Below are positions 42,920 to 52,783 of a stretch of 64,000 nt of DNA, one piece after another (within the stretch, counting starts at the first letter, position 1; every line of letters starts with the position of its first letter). The DNA is from Larkinella knui. GTDB lineage: Bacteria; Bacteroidota; Bacteroidia; Cytophagales; Spirosomataceae. A program made the position numbers and the translations under genes. The notes beneath the pieces were generated by a model. The model was not told where the DNA came from. It made no database searches and saw nothing but the letters and a program-made list of their open reading frames with translations. The stretch is from NCBI RefSeq assembly GCF_003858645.1, contig NZ_RQJP01000001.1, positions 620,001 to 684,000 of the forward strand. The letters are read 5' to 3'.

Positions 42920-43630
42920 TCACCTTTGAAACCGCTTGAAAAACTCCGTTTCGTAGCTCAATCCAATCGGAATTTCTTCACCTGCCAGCGTAATTATCCG
43001 GTTTCTGACCTGCTCGATTCGGCTAAAAGCTACGATATAGGAGCGATGCACGCGGATAAACCGCTCGTTGCCCTTGTCGGCTTCCTGCAATTTTTGCAGC
43101 ATGGTTTTCATCGTCATGCGGGCCACGATGGGGCGGGTCGTGGACCGGATGTGAATTTTGAGGTAATCGTCCAGCCCTTCGATGAACAGGATGTCCGACA
43201 GCGCAATTTTGTGGAGGGTATAATCGGCACGGATGTACAGATAGGCTTCCTTTGCGGGTTCGGTCTGGTTTCGGAACTGGTGGTATTCATTGGCTTTATG
43301 GACGGCTTGTTGAAACCGCTCGAAGGTAAACGGTTTCAACAGGTAATCGACGGCGTTCAGTGTGAAGCCTTCCACGGCATATTCGGCGTAGGCAGTCGTG
43401 AAAATCACCATTATTTGCTCCGGAATGGCTTTGTGAAAGTCGATGCCCGATACCGACGGCATGTTGATGTCGAGGAAAAGCAGGTCCGTTGGTGACTGAT
43501 GCAGGTGATCGAGGGCTTCGTCGGGGCGCAGAAAGGTTTTTTGCAGATCGATGGCTTGAATCTGACTGCAAAAATGGGTCAATACCCGCAGGGCGGGCGG
43601 TTCGTCGTCTAAGGCAATGGCTCGGATCAT
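42920..43630 (-). CDS. LytTR-family response regulator
   Basis: 236 residues: receiver domain (~1-120) with the phospho-Asp in LLFLDINMPSVSG, TTAYAEYAVEGF and DYLLKPF, then a LytTR DNA-binding domain (~135-236; DILFIEGLDDYLKIHIRSTT, FIRVHRSYIVAFSRIEQVRN). Its start overlaps the kinase stop (4 bp), an ordinary LytS/LytR-type pair. Convergent with the TonB receptor/DUF4249 unit with 8 bp between stops. Confidence 0.94.
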   Translation of the reverse strand: MIRAIALDDEPPALRVLTHFCSQIQAIDLQKTFLRPDEALDHLHQSPTDLLFLDINMPSVSGIDFHKAIPEQIMVIFTTAYAEYAVEGFTLNAVDYLLKPFTFERFQQAVHKANEYHQFRNQTEPAKEAYLYIRADYTLHKIALSDILFIEGLDDYLKIHIRSTTRPIVARMTMKTMLQKLQEADKGNERFIRVHRSYIVAFSRIEQVRNRIITLAGEEIPIGLSYETEFFKRFQR

Positions 43631-44685
43631 GCCAGATTCAGGATTAATTCGACTGCAAAACCGGTCGGATTGTCGGTTATCGTCAGCGTGTGTTTGTCGG
43701 GATAAACCAGTTGCAAGCGGGATTTGGTGTTTTCGATACCAATACCGCCCGAAGCTTCGTCGTTGTGAAAAAGCCGTACTTTTTTATTGAACACGTACAG
43801 CCGTAAGTTGTTCTCTTTCAACGATATTGTAATTTGAATGATTGATTTTTCTTCCGGATTGACCCCGTATTTAAACGCATTTTCGATGAACGAAATCAGG
43901 ATGAGCGGGGCAATCTGTTTGCCGTTGAACAGACCGCTACTGGCGTATTCGATCTGGACGGTGTCCCCCAGGCGCAGCTTTTGCAACGCCATGTAATCAT
44001 CGATGTATTCCACCTCTTTGGCAAGCGGGACCTGGTTGCTGCCGGCATCCCGAATGACATATCGCATTAATGACGAGAGCTTTACGATCGCATCGGCGGT
44101 TCGGTCCGACTGCTCGATGGCCAGCGAATAGATGCTGTTGAGCGTATTGAACAGGAAATGCGGGTTAATCTGCGCTTTCAGATACGACAGTTCCGTCGCC
44201 AGTTTTTCCTGCTCGGTTTGCCGCCAGCGGTTGTTGATTTGTAAAAAAAGAGAAACGAATATGCCGACCAGAAACAGAAAAAGTGCGTGACTTAACTCAA
44301 AACCAAAAGGCGGTTTTTGGTGCAAACCGCCCGGAACGGGCCCTCGGGGAACGGGAAAACGGGGAGCCGTCGGGAAGGAGCCCGACAACAGATCCTGACG
44401 ATCCAGCAGCACGACGGTGCTGATGATAACCAGAAAACAACCGACGACGCTGGTAACATAAAGGATGTATTTTCCTGATAAATAGAGCTTTGGAATCAGG
44501 ACGTAGTAATTGACGTAAAAAAACACCAGCATGAACAGATAGGATAGAAAATTGGTCCGTTCGTGCGGATTGCTGATCAGTTGCGTCAGTCCGGGAAAGC
44601 CGCCCGGTGCAAAAATGTACGGGAGGGCCAGAAACGCCAGACCAATGAGAATAGGAATCAGGAAGGGGGGAAGGGTTCGTTTCAT
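43627..44685 (-). CDS. LytS-like sensor histidine kinase
   Basis: Start at 44685 (MKRTLPPFLIPILIGLAFLA). 352 residues: four transmembrane helices in the first ~175, then the His_kinase (PF06580-type) region with KAQINPHFLFNTLNSIYSLA and a HATPase domain (LILISFIENAFKYG; GGIGIENTKSRLQLVYP). It would phosphorylate the overlapping LytTR regulator. A cytosolic Pro/Arg-rich loop (~125-140, FPVPRGPVPGG) is unusual. Confidence 0.93.
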   Translation of the reverse strand: MKRTLPPFLIPILIGLAFLALPYIFAPGGFPGLTQLISNPHERTNFLSYLFMLVFFYVNYYVLIPKLYLSGKYILYVTSVVGCFLVIISTVVLLDRQDLLSGSFPTAPRFPVPRGPVPGGLHQKPPFGFELSHALFLFLVGIFVSLFLQINNRWRQTEQEKLATELSYLKAQINPHFLFNTLNSIYSLAIEQSDRTADAIVKLSSLMRYVIRDAGSNQVPLAKEVEYIDDYMALQKLRLGDTVQIEYASSGLFNGKQIAPLILISFIENAFKYGVNPEEKSIIQITISLKENNLRLYVFNKKVRLFHNDEASGGIGIENTKSRLQLVYPDKHTLTITDNPTGFAVELILNLA

Positions 44686-44778
44686 GGCGCGGATCGTGGT
44701 GCTAAAATACAAAATGCCTTAACTGCATGGAAATGATTGCGGTAGAAAGGGAGAATGTGCCGGAGAAGTTGGAAATGA

Positions 44779-44805
44779 GTTACTAAAATAGTTATTTGTA
44801 GTAAC
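44779..44805. promoter_or_regulatory. Inverted repeat upstream of the MpaB-like gene
   Basis: GTTACT (44779-44784) and AGTAAC (44800-44805) enclose an AT-rich 15-bp spacer, 24 bp before the ATG at 44829, in the divergent gap with the sensor kinase. Possible operator overlapping the promoter. Confidence 0.35.
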
Positions 44806-44828
44806 CTTAACGCTCCTCTTTCCTTACG

Positions 44829-46805
44829 ATGAATAGCCCTTCAGTTGCTACCTGGACCGATGAATTTCTGTGGAGCAAACGACGGATGGGCGACCCGCTC
44901 GCCGACGAAACCATTGCCGCCATCCTGCTCGACAACCAGAAAGGCGAGATCGATCAGATTTTCCAGATGCTGGTTCAAAACCGCAACTTTCCGAACCCGG
45001 CGTTTGACGTTTTGCCGGATCGGTTGAAACAGATCGTGGAAGATTATTTTGTCAAAACCCGGCAACTTCCCGATTGGGCCGAACCGTTCAAGCTGATGGT
45101 GGCGGCCGATGTTTTTAAACAATACGGTCCCAAAATTCTGCTGCTGCTGCTCTGCAAATCGCTGCCGCTCTGTTACACCTGCTGGCGCGGGGCCAAAGTG
45201 CTCTACCGCACGGGTCGCCTGCGCGTACACGACGGGTCGCTGGATTCGTTCACCCGGCGGCTGATGGAAACCGCTCAGTTTGTGGTTAACATGCTGACTT
45301 TGAATGGTTTCGAGCAGGACGGATTGGCCGTTGTCTCCATCCAGAAAGTTCGGCTCATCCACGCCGTGATCCGGTATCACGCCCAGCAGCACCATTGGGA
45401 TGTTGAAAAATACGGTGTTCCGATCAACCAGCAGGATCTGGTCGGTACGCTGCTGTCGTTTGGCGTGGTCATCATCGACGGCCTGAAACAGATGGACATC
45501 GAGTTGACACCCGAAGAAAGCGAGGCTTATCTGCACCTCTGGAAAGTGGTGGGGCACATGATCGGCGTCGATGACGACCTGAATTCGGAAAACGAAGCCG
45601 ATTGCCGGCACCTGATGAACGCGATTCTGGAACAACAGGCGGGGCGCTCGCCCGACGGCGGTCGCGAAGGCGCGGAACTGACCGACGCCTGTATCGATCT
45701 GATGAATTCCCGGCTGTCGTTTGGCCCGTTTCAGCGGTTGTCGCCCCTGTTTGTCCGGTTTTTCATTGGCGACCACTACGCCGATCTGCTCGAAGTGGCC
45801 AAAGACGATGACGAAAACGATTCGCCGGTGATGAACGCCGTTCAGTGGCTGGACAAGGGATTTCGTTCCGTCGGCGACCGGCATTTGTTGATGGGCGCGG
45901 TGGGCCGGGCCTTCAGCAACCAGATGATCGATCTGGTGCTGTCGTATCACAACGGGGCCAAAAGCGAGCAGTTTTACCTGCCGTCGGCGCTGACTGACAC
46001 CTGGCAAACTGAAACGCCGGACTTCCGGATTCCGCCCGCCGAGCGCATCGATGAGGTGATTTTTTACCTGGACAAAGTGGCCCGGCACCTGCGGTCGCAG
46101 AACAATCCGATGGGTTTGTTTGCCGCCATCTACAAACTGGTTACCCAGCGGGTTGCGGAAGGAATCCGGTTGGGGTTGTTTGAAAATCCGGTGGAGATGG
46201 AGCGGGTCGATGTGGGCTTCGGCAACCGGTATTTTGAAGCCCTTAATCAGTACTTCGACGGCAAACCCGCGTCGGCTCCCTGGCAACTGTCGTTCGATGC
46301 CGCCCGGACGGTCATTACGACCGACCAATACATCTTTTCGGCGGCCAATGCGCATATTTCATTCGACCTGCCGATTGTGGTTGCGGAAGTTTATAAAGGA
46401 AAAAACATCGATTTATTCAAGAACGATTTTGCCCAAATGAACGAATTGTTCGACGATATGTACGATCAGATGAACGATAATGTGGGCCGGGTCTTTCGAC
46501 CGTTTGGCACGTTCGTAACCTATTTTTCAGACAAGATTAAAAACATCGAACGATCCGTTATGAAGCAGGGGCGCGATCTGGCCTGGGAAAAAAGCGTCGG
46601 GTTGCATCAATCGAAAAGTGAAACCGAACGGCAGCAACTTTTGGCCCGACTGGAAGCGGATTCGGCTAAAATGGGAAAGCTGGTGGCCCGGCCACCCTGG
46701 TTTTTGCGGGTGCCGCTGACCTATGTGGCCCGGAAAGAATTCGGCACCACCGCCCACAAAGTCGATGTGATGTTGCGAACAGCCCTGTTACCCACTGTTT
46801 CCTGA
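44829..46805 (+). CDS. MpaB/rubber-oxygenase (DUF2236) family protein
   Basis: 658 residues, no signal peptide. The central region matches the heme-dependent oxygenase family of fungal MpaB and latex clearing protein: LPLCYTCWRGAKVLYRTGRL, RRLMETAQFVVNML, KVRLIHAVIRYHA (candidate heme-ligand His) and INQQDLVGTLLSFGVVIIDG. It is longer than Lcp (~400) owing to a C-terminal ~250-residue extension of unknown fold. Followed by a cyclase gene after 18 bp, so likely co-transcribed. Confidence 0.85.
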   Translation: MNSPSVATWTDEFLWSKRRMGDPLADETIAAILLDNQKGEIDQIFQMLVQNRNFPNPAFDVLPDRLKQIVEDYFVKTRQLPDWAEPFKLMVAADVFKQYGPKILLLLLCKSLPLCYTCWRGAKVLYRTGRLRVHDGSLDSFTRRLMETAQFVVNMLTLNGFEQDGLAVVSIQKVRLIHAVIRYHAQQHHWDVEKYGVPINQQDLVGTLLSFGVVIIDGLKQMDIELTPEESEAYLHLWKVVGHMIGVDDDLNSENEADCRHLMNAILEQQAGRSPDGGREGAELTDACIDLMNSRLSFGPFQRLSPLFVRFFIGDHYADLLEVAKDDDENDSPVMNAVQWLDKGFRSVGDRHLLMGAVGRAFSNQMIDLVLSYHNGAKSEQFYLPSALTDTWQTETPDFRIPPAERIDEVIFYLDKVARHLRSQNNPMGLFAAIYKLVTQRVAEGIRLGLFENPVEMERVDVGFGNRYFEALNQYFDGKPASAPWQLSFDAARTVITTDQYIFSAANAHISFDLPIVVAEVYKGKNIDLFKNDFAQMNELFDDMYDQMNDNVGRVFRPFGTFVTYFSDKIKNIERSVMKQGRDLAWEKSVGLHQSKSETERQQLLARLEADSAKMGKLVARPPWFLRVPLTYVARKEFGTTAHKVDVMLRTALLPTVS

Positions 46806-46823
46806 ACGGAAAACCCCGAAACG

Positions 46824-48800
46824 ATGACGCGACTTTTACCGATTTTGCTGGTATGTCTAGTATTGATTGGCCGCGCGGAAGCCGAACCGATTCGGATCCG
46901 CGACCTGGCTCAGGCCTACAACGTCTTTGAAGCCAGCGAGCTTTTAGAGGTAAAAACCGGTACGGTATCCATTGACGATTTGGTGCAAAACCCGGCAAAA
47001 TTCCGTTTTGTTGCCGCCCAAAACCGGCTCATCAAGCCCAAGGAACACCAGTTGGGCTATTGGTTCCGGTTCCAGATTACGAATGAGACCGATCGGGAGT
47101 TATTCCTGCAGTTTATCTATGCCGGAACCGAATTGATGCGAATTTATGAAACCGCCGGAAACCGGGTTTTGGCCGTTCAAAAGCTGGGAAGCCTGCAGCC
47201 CGAAACGGGTGAGCCGTTCCGCAAAAGCATCCTGTTTTGCCCCATTCAGGTCCGCAACGGACAGACCCACCTGTTTTATGTGTACATGGAGGGAATCAAC
47301 GCAACGGCATTGCCTATCTATGCCCTTTCGACGGCCCGGCTCCTGGAAAGCCAGCATCGCTCCGATTTATTTTACGGCATTTACTACGGTATTATCCTGA
47401 TTATCATTGTCTACAGTTTGATTATGTACGCCCGTTTGCAGGAAGTGGGGAATCTGCGATACGCCATCTGGGTGTTCTTTATCGGACTACAAATGGCGTT
47501 GTTCCGCGGCCATACCAGTGAATTTTTCTGGCCCTCGAATCCGTCCATCGAGCGGTATGCCACCGCCCTGGCATCAGTCACGGGCGTGCTGCACATTCTG
47601 TTTACGCTAACCTTTCTTCAGCTCCGGTTGCTGGCACCCCGGTATTACAAAGTGGGTCTTGGCATTCTGGGTCTTTACCTGATCAGTTTCGTAATGAATG
47701 TGTTGGATGTGAGCCTGGATCACAGCCTGGGCCGGCAGATCGACATTGTGCCCTTGATCGTTTTGGTGGAGGGCGTGTTTAGTGTGGCCGCCGGGATTGC
47801 CACGCTGCGCAAAGGATTTCGTCCGGCTTTGTTCTACATCGTTGGAAATGTGTTTTTCTACGTCGGCATTTTCGTTTTTCTCCTGTATTCGTTCGGCCAG
47901 TTGCCCTACGGTTTCTGGACGTACGAAAGTATTCACCTCGGGGTTGGGATCGAAATCATTTTCTTCGCCGTGGCCCTTACCTACAGCGTCAATCTGCTGA
48001 AAAAACACCGGCAGGAAGCCGAACGGGAGCAGATTCGTCTCCTGGTGGAAAACAAGCGCCTGGTTACGGAGCAGAATGAGATTCTGGAACACAAAGTGCA
48101 ACAGCGTACCGAAGAACTTCAGGAAGCCAAGCAGCGATCGGAAGAGTTGCTGCTCAACATTTTGCCGTCGGAGGTGGTTGAAGAACTCAAGCTGACCGGC
48201 ACATCGAAGCCCCGCCGGTTTGAGCGGGTGACGGTTTTGTTCACCGATATCAAGAACTTTACCAGCATGGGGGAGCGGCTTTCGCCGGAAGAACTGGTCA
48301 GTGAAATCGATTTTTATTACCGTTCATTCGATGACATTCTGAGTCGCTACCGCATCGAAAAAATCAAAACCATTGGCGATGCTTATTTGTGTGCTGGCGG
48401 ATTGCCGGTGATCTACCCCGAAAACCCGGTTGAAGTGGTTCGGGCGGCTTTGGAAATGCGGACGTTCATGCTCCGCAACCAGCAGGAACGACGAGCCCGG
48501 GGGCAGCAGCATTTCGAGTTTCGGATTGGGATTCATACCGGGCCGGTGGTGGCCGGGATTGTGGGTGTTCGCAAGTTTGCCTACGACATCTGGGGCGATA
48601 CCGTCAACACGGCGGCCCGCATGGAACAGCATGGCGAAGTGGGCAAGGTCAACATTTCAGCTGCCACCTATCAACTGGTGAAAGATCATTTTCAATGCAA
48701 ATACCGCGGGAAAATAGCGATAAAGAATAAGGAAGCCGTGGATATGTATTTTGCGGAGGAGATGATGGAAGTGATTGAAAAAGACCTCAAAAACAGCTGA
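46824..48800 (+). CDS. Membrane adenylate cyclase with 7TM-DISM sensor
   Basis: 658 residues: signal peptide; periplasmic 7TMR-DISMED2 domain (~25-165; YWFRFQITNETDRELFLQFI); seven transmembrane helices (~180-390); coiled coil (~395-445, rich in E/Q/K); class III cyclase domain (~455-645). Metal Asp are in LFTDIKNFTSMG and the later DIxxYR-like region, KTIGDAYLCAGG supplies Lys, AYDIWGDTVNTAARME gives the Asp that selects adenine and the Asn/Arg of the transition state. It should make cAMP. Confidence 0.93.
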   Translation: MTRLLPILLVCLVLIGRAEAEPIRIRDLAQAYNVFEASELLEVKTGTVSIDDLVQNPAKFRFVAAQNRLIKPKEHQLGYWFRFQITNETDRELFLQFIYAGTELMRIYETAGNRVLAVQKLGSLQPETGEPFRKSILFCPIQVRNGQTHLFYVYMEGINATALPIYALSTARLLESQHRSDLFYGIYYGIILIIIVYSLIMYARLQEVGNLRYAIWVFFIGLQMALFRGHTSEFFWPSNPSIERYATALASVTGVLHILFTLTFLQLRLLAPRYYKVGLGILGLYLISFVMNVLDVSLDHSLGRQIDIVPLIVLVEGVFSVAAGIATLRKGFRPALFYIVGNVFFYVGIFVFLLYSFGQLPYGFWTYESIHLGVGIEIIFFAVALTYSVNLLKKHRQEAEREQIRLLVENKRLVTEQNEILEHKVQQRTEELQEAKQRSEELLLNILPSEVVEELKLTGTSKPRRFERVTVLFTDIKNFTSMGERLSPEELVSEIDFYYRSFDDILSRYRIEKIKTIGDAYLCAGGLPVIYPENPVEVVRAALEMRTFMLRNQQERRARGQQHFEFRIGIHTGPVVAGIVGVRKFAYDIWGDTVNTAARMEQHGEVGKVNISAATYQLVKDHFQCKYRGKIAIKNKEAVDMYFAEEMMEVIEKDLKNS

Positions 48801-48850
48801 ATCGTTCAAAATGGGTTGCCTAGCAAGATTCAAGCCAAAATTGGGCAAAG

Positions 48851-49075
48851 CTACTCAAAAACCGCACGAACTACTTCTGCAATCACTTTATACCATAGAA
48901 ACGCAAACCCTAAAGCTACCAAAAGTATGAGAAACCATACGCCTGCTTTAGTGATATTGAGTTTAAAAGGCCTGCGTTTGCGGTATTTTGCCATTTTATG
49001 AGTACTGGGTACGGCTTCAATTTTAGTAACCCCAATCAGGTTAATTGCTTCATTGAAAACAGTTTTAGTAATCAT
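48851..49075 (-). CDS. Small single-pass membrane protein
   Basis: 74 residues from 49075, or 47 residues from an internal ATG at 48994 (MAKYRKRRPFKLNITKAGVW). One strong transmembrane helix (VWFLILLVALGFAFLWY) near the C-terminus preceded by a basic stretch. Family not recognised. It lies alone, convergent with the cyclase gene. Confidence 0.45.
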   Translation of the reverse strand: MITKTVFNEAINLIGVTKIEAVPSTHKMAKYRKRRPFKLNITKAGVWFLILLVALGFAFLWYKVIAEVVRAVFE

Positions 49076-49343
49076 AAGATCGTGTCGATAGTAGAGTTGA
49101 CAATTGAATAGGCTGGTATATACTGCATCCCAAACTTTGTGCCATCTTTATCCAACAGTGCTATGATTCTTCGATTTTTTGGTTTTACGCGCTACTTTAA
49201 AGCACTCAGGCGACCAAAACCGGTAACTTTAGGTTAATTGACTTTGTTACAAAATTAAGTGGAATTGACGAGCTGCCTGCACCGAAGGATAAGTACTGCC
49301 AACCGGTCAATAAAATTGGAACCTACGCGATGGGCAATTAAAA
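49076..49343. other. Intergenic region, nothing recognised
   Basis: About 270 bp without an open frame, strong repeat or promoter match. It may hold the promoter of the small membrane protein gene. Confidence 0.4.
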
Positions 49344-49381
49344 AGTCAGGAGGAAGTCACCTGAGCAACTTCCTCCTGACT
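49344..49381 (-). terminator. Terminator hairpin
   Basis: Perfect 14-bp arms AGTCAGGAGGAAGT (49344-49357) and complement (49368-49381), 10-nt loop, 26 bp beyond the stop of the 49408 gene and followed on minus by a T-rich tract. Confidence 0.75.
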
Positions 49382-49407
49382 GCTGAGGAACCCATACACT
49401 ACCGACC

Positions 49408-50271
49408 TTATTCCGTCAAATTCTTCAGATAAGCGATACTTTTCGGTAGCTGATAACTCCAGATATTGCTTTCGTCTTCAATAAAATAATGCTTGATTCC
49501 GACCTTCCTGGCGGTTTTCAATACCATCGGCATATCAATCTGACCTGTTCCCAGAATCACATCGTTTTCCTGGGGCGTGTTGCCGGTGAAGTCACCTTTT
49601 ACCCCTTTTTTGAGGTCTTTCAAGTGCATCAGCTTCCAGCGGTTACCGTATTTGTTGAGCAGCTTAACCGGATCCGCACCGCCGTGGGTGGCCCACAAAA
49701 TATCCATTTCGAAGGAAACGTAGTCGGGATTGGTGTTTTTTACGATGTAATCGAACAGCGTTCCGTCTTCATACGGCTGGAATTCGAAGCCGTGGTTGTG
49801 GTAACAAAACGTCAAGCCATTTTCTTTCAACACCTTGCCAACGCGATTGAAATCTTCAACGGCTTTTTTCGCGTTTTCCAACGTAAAATTACCTTTCTGA
49901 TGCGGAATCCACGCGCACATAACAAACTGGGATCCCAGCTCTTTGGCTTTCTGAACAACCTCCATCGGATCTTTCACCAGTTGCTCATAACCGGCACCCG
50001 TACCCGGAATTGAAATGTTCCGATCCTTCAGCATCTTCTTGAATTCCTCGGTCGTTACGCCCTTTGGAGTGCTACCTTCCATTTCGGTGATGCCCAATGA
50101 TTGGATGGTGTCCAGGGTCGCAGCAACGCCTTTCGGGAAGCTGTTGCGGTAGGTATACGACTGAACGCCAATTGGAAAGGTGTAAATTTTCTTGCCCGAC
50201 TGGGCATAGCCGTTGCCGCCAGTGAGCAGGACGGTGGCCATCAGTGCTAACGAAATGTGGGGTTTCATCAT
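49408..50271 (-). CDS. Sugar phosphate isomerase/epimerase, exported
   Basis: 287 residues with a signal peptide (MMKPHISLALMATVLLTGGN). TIM-barrel superfamily blocks: IGVQSYTYRNSFPKG, SLGITEMEGSTPKG, GLTFCYHNHGFEF, VSFEMDILWATHGGADPVKL, WKLMHLKDLKKG and KHYFIEDESN. Metal ligands Glu, Asp, His, Glu can be placed. Overlaps no gene; it follows the glutaminase-A-like gene by 22 bp and ends at a good terminator, so the two form an operon. Confidence 0.9.
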   Translation of the reverse strand: MMKPHISLALMATVLLTGGNGYAQSGKKIYTFPIGVQSYTYRNSFPKGVAATLDTIQSLGITEMEGSTPKGVTTEEFKKMLKDRNISIPGTGAGYEQLVKDPMEVVQKAKELGSQFVMCAWIPHQKGNFTLENAKKAVEDFNRVGKVLKENGLTFCYHNHGFEFQPYEDGTLFDYIVKNTNPDYVSFEMDILWATHGGADPVKLLNKYGNRWKLMHLKDLKKGVKGDFTGNTPQENDVILGTGQIDMPMVLKTARKVGIKHYFIEDESNIWSYQLPKSIAYLKNLTE

Positions 50272-50293
50272 GGGTTTAGTTAGAAAAAGTGAA

Positions 50294-52783
50294 TTAATGA
50301 AGTTGATCGCTTAACAGCTTGATAAAATAACCGCCCACCACGGAACGCGCCTGGAAACCCACCTGTTTGCCATCGGTCGTTTCGTGCCAGTCGCACAGCG
50401 GGACCCGACTGGGGGTTTGGTCCGCGTACTTAAAAATCGGCACAATCAATTGCTGGAAATCCTGCGGATTGGTGGCAATAGTGGCCGTCCAGATGATCCA
50501 GTCGGATTTGGTATACGTCCGGCGGCTGTCCAGCGGAAGGCCGAAGGGTTGCTGTTTGGTGAGGTAATACCGGATTTCTTTTTCGGCTACGTCCGACGGG
50601 AACACCTTCAGAGCCAGTAGTTTATCCCAAACCAGGTTGTATTTCTGGCTCCAGCTTCCCTGCGGTTTGTCGAACGTCAGCGCGTAGTGGTCGCCATCCT
50701 GCGCCATCTGAACCCACTTTTGCGCCAGTTCGCGCGCCAGTTTCAGATTTTGTTCGCCCACGTCGGATTGCCCCAGTTGGTTTGCCAGATACCCGTACGA
50801 GGCAATGCCCATGATGGCTTTGATGCTCAGGTTGGCATTGCGGGCGAGGTGACCGGCAAAATCGTCCGTGCAAAGCTGGTTGGAAGGATCAAAACCTTCT
50901 TTCTTAAGAAAGTCCACCCAGGTGGTCAAGGTTGACCAGTGTTGTTTGGCAAAGCCGGCGTTTTTCTCCGTTGCAGCAATGGCTGCGGTCAGAATCAACA
51001 TGTTGCCACTCTCTTCCACCGGCATATCTTCGCCATAGGTCTGGCCGTTCGCCAACGGATACGTTCCCACATCATGAGCCGCAAACGGTTTGGTCCACCT
51101 TCCACTTTCGGAATACTGGAAAATCGGCTCCATCATGCCCTTCAGCAACGTAGGATTATAAATCAGAAATAACGGTGCCGACGGATAAGTGACGTCCACG
51201 GTTCCGATGGAGCCGTTGCTAAAATTTTCTTTGGACAGAAACAGCACTTCGCCTTTCGGACCCGCCACGGTTTTGTGGGCCGCAATGGCTTGCCGGTAGG
51301 CCAGCTGGCAAAGACCGGCATACTCTTTTCCGCCCGATTTCTCGGCGTCAGCATAGAGCTTTTGATCGAACTGACGGCATTTTTCCATTAATTGGCTGTA
51401 CCCTTTCTCCACCGCTGCCAGCATCTTTTCGGCGGTCATGGTTTCATCCCGGCGCCACCACGCCCGCAGATTCTTGCCAAAATAGTTGACCGAGTAGAGA
51501 TCATCGTACCCCAGAATGACGTGAGCGGTTTTTGGCGTTTGTGTCACGGTGCCCAGCGATTGCGAAACGGCCAGTGACCGGTTGTCGGCCGTAGTGGGCT
51601 GATTGGCTTCATCGGTTACGTTGCCCTGGCCTACAAAGCTGCGAAACAAAGCCGCGGGTTGCCCAATTCCCGTCTGCGTGGTTGAAGCCGTCGGAGCTGC
51701 CAGCAGGGCATATCCCCAGTCGATCCGGACATCATCGCCTTTGCGCCCCAGAATGTTCTGCTCGGTAGTACCGATGGACAAAACCGTCAGCCCGTCGGCC
51801 GACGATCGTTTGCCGACAACTTTCTGCATCGGCTGATGGACGCTGAGCAGGCCGGAAGCCGCCGTGTAGACCTGAACCGGATGCGGCTTTCCGTCGGTTG
51901 ACTGGGCGGTGTAAGTCAGGTAAGAAGCCGGGCGGGTTGCCACATCCAGGTCATCCAGCAGGAGCGGTGTTGTAAAGGTTACGGTCAGGGCGACCGGGCC
52001 AGCGGCAAACTGGTATTCCGTTTGGGTTGCCTGAACTTTTGCGCTCAGTTGCCGGGCCAGCCCCACGGGAGCACCCAGATTGACCTTCCGTTCGTCGACC
52101 AGTCCCACATCCACATAGCCGCCCCCGGACGGGTTGATGCAGCTGACAGCCAGCACGTTCGCGCCTTTTTTTAACGCCTTTCGGGCTTCGGGAGAAAGGG
52201 GGAAAACCTTGTAATCGCCGATGTAACCGTGACCGCTATCGAACGCTTTAACGCCATTGATGTAAACCACCACATCGTTGTCATGACTCAGGTATAAAAC
52301 CGGATTTTCGAAATTTAAATCGGAAACATTCACCGTCCGGCGGTACCAGACTTCCTTGGTTTTCCAGAGCGTTGCGGGTTTAACCGGATTGCTGGACGCG
52401 CCGTCGCCAATCGGAGCCTGTCCGGTTTTCCAGTCACCGGAGGGTTTAAAGCCTGATTTTTCCCAGCCTTCGTCTGGTTTCTGAAACGTGTAGACCAATT
52501 CATACGCCGTTGTTTGCGCGGTCGGAATGACGGTTTTGAGCGTCGTCATCGGAGCGCCCATAAACCGGTAGGTCCGGCCATCGACGCGAATCAGGCCGTC
52601 GAGCGGCTGGTTTTTGCCCGTCCAGTGGCGGGTGGGCGACTCATTGAGTTGGTCCGTAAACGCCCAGATGCTGGTATAAGGGTCAATCGTTACCAGGGGA
52701 TAAGCGGGGGGGCGCTGAGCCAGAGCTGATAACCAGATGGTACTAAGAAAAAAGAAAACAAGACCGAAACCGCGCTTTCGCAT
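50294..52783 (-). CDS. Glutaminase A-like protein (DUF4964/DUF5127/DUF4965/DUF1793), exported
   Basis: 829 residues; signal peptide MRKRGFGLVFFFLSTIWLSA. It begins with the DUF4964 stretch PAYPLVTIDPYTSIWAFTDQ, a beta-sandwich (~60-400) follows, and an alpha/alpha-barrel-like catalytic half contains MLAAVEKGYSQLMEKCRQFD, FSNGSIGTVDVTYPSAPLFL, YPLANGQTYGEDMPVEESGN and DDFAGHLARNANLSIKAIMG. Family members were named after fungal glutaminase A but many are probably glycosidase-like; the reaction is uncertain. Confidence 0.88.
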   Translation of the reverse strand: MRKRGFGLVFFFLSTIWLSALAQRPPAYPLVTIDPYTSIWAFTDQLNESPTRHWTGKNQPLDGLIRVDGRTYRFMGAPMTTLKTVIPTAQTTAYELVYTFQKPDEGWEKSGFKPSGDWKTGQAPIGDGASSNPVKPATLWKTKEVWYRRTVNVSDLNFENPVLYLSHDNDVVVYINGVKAFDSGHGYIGDYKVFPLSPEARKALKKGANVLAVSCINPSGGGYVDVGLVDERKVNLGAPVGLARQLSAKVQATQTEYQFAAGPVALTVTFTTPLLLDDLDVATRPASYLTYTAQSTDGKPHPVQVYTAASGLLSVHQPMQKVVGKRSSADGLTVLSIGTTEQNILGRKGDDVRIDWGYALLAAPTASTTQTGIGQPAALFRSFVGQGNVTDEANQPTTADNRSLAVSQSLGTVTQTPKTAHVILGYDDLYSVNYFGKNLRAWWRRDETMTAEKMLAAVEKGYSQLMEKCRQFDQKLYADAEKSGGKEYAGLCQLAYRQAIAAHKTVAGPKGEVLFLSKENFSNGSIGTVDVTYPSAPLFLIYNPTLLKGMMEPIFQYSESGRWTKPFAAHDVGTYPLANGQTYGEDMPVEESGNMLILTAAIAATEKNAGFAKQHWSTLTTWVDFLKKEGFDPSNQLCTDDFAGHLARNANLSIKAIMGIASYGYLANQLGQSDVGEQNLKLARELAQKWVQMAQDGDHYALTFDKPQGSWSQKYNLVWDKLLALKVFPSDVAEKEIRYYLTKQQPFGLPLDSRRTYTKSDWIIWTATIATNPQDFQQLIVPIFKYADQTPSRVPLCDWHETTDGKQVGFQARSVVGGYFIKLLSDQLH

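Noticed and set aside
42920-44685. LytTR pair as the controller of the TonB receptor unit
   Set aside because: Convergent orientation and the presence of a dedicated ECF sigma/FecR pair give no sequence evidence for this; left as unproven.
44841-46355. 504-codon minus-strand open frame
   Set aside because: Antisense shadow of the MpaB-like gene; composition of Arg/His/Gln is typical of a reverse frame and it has no domain.
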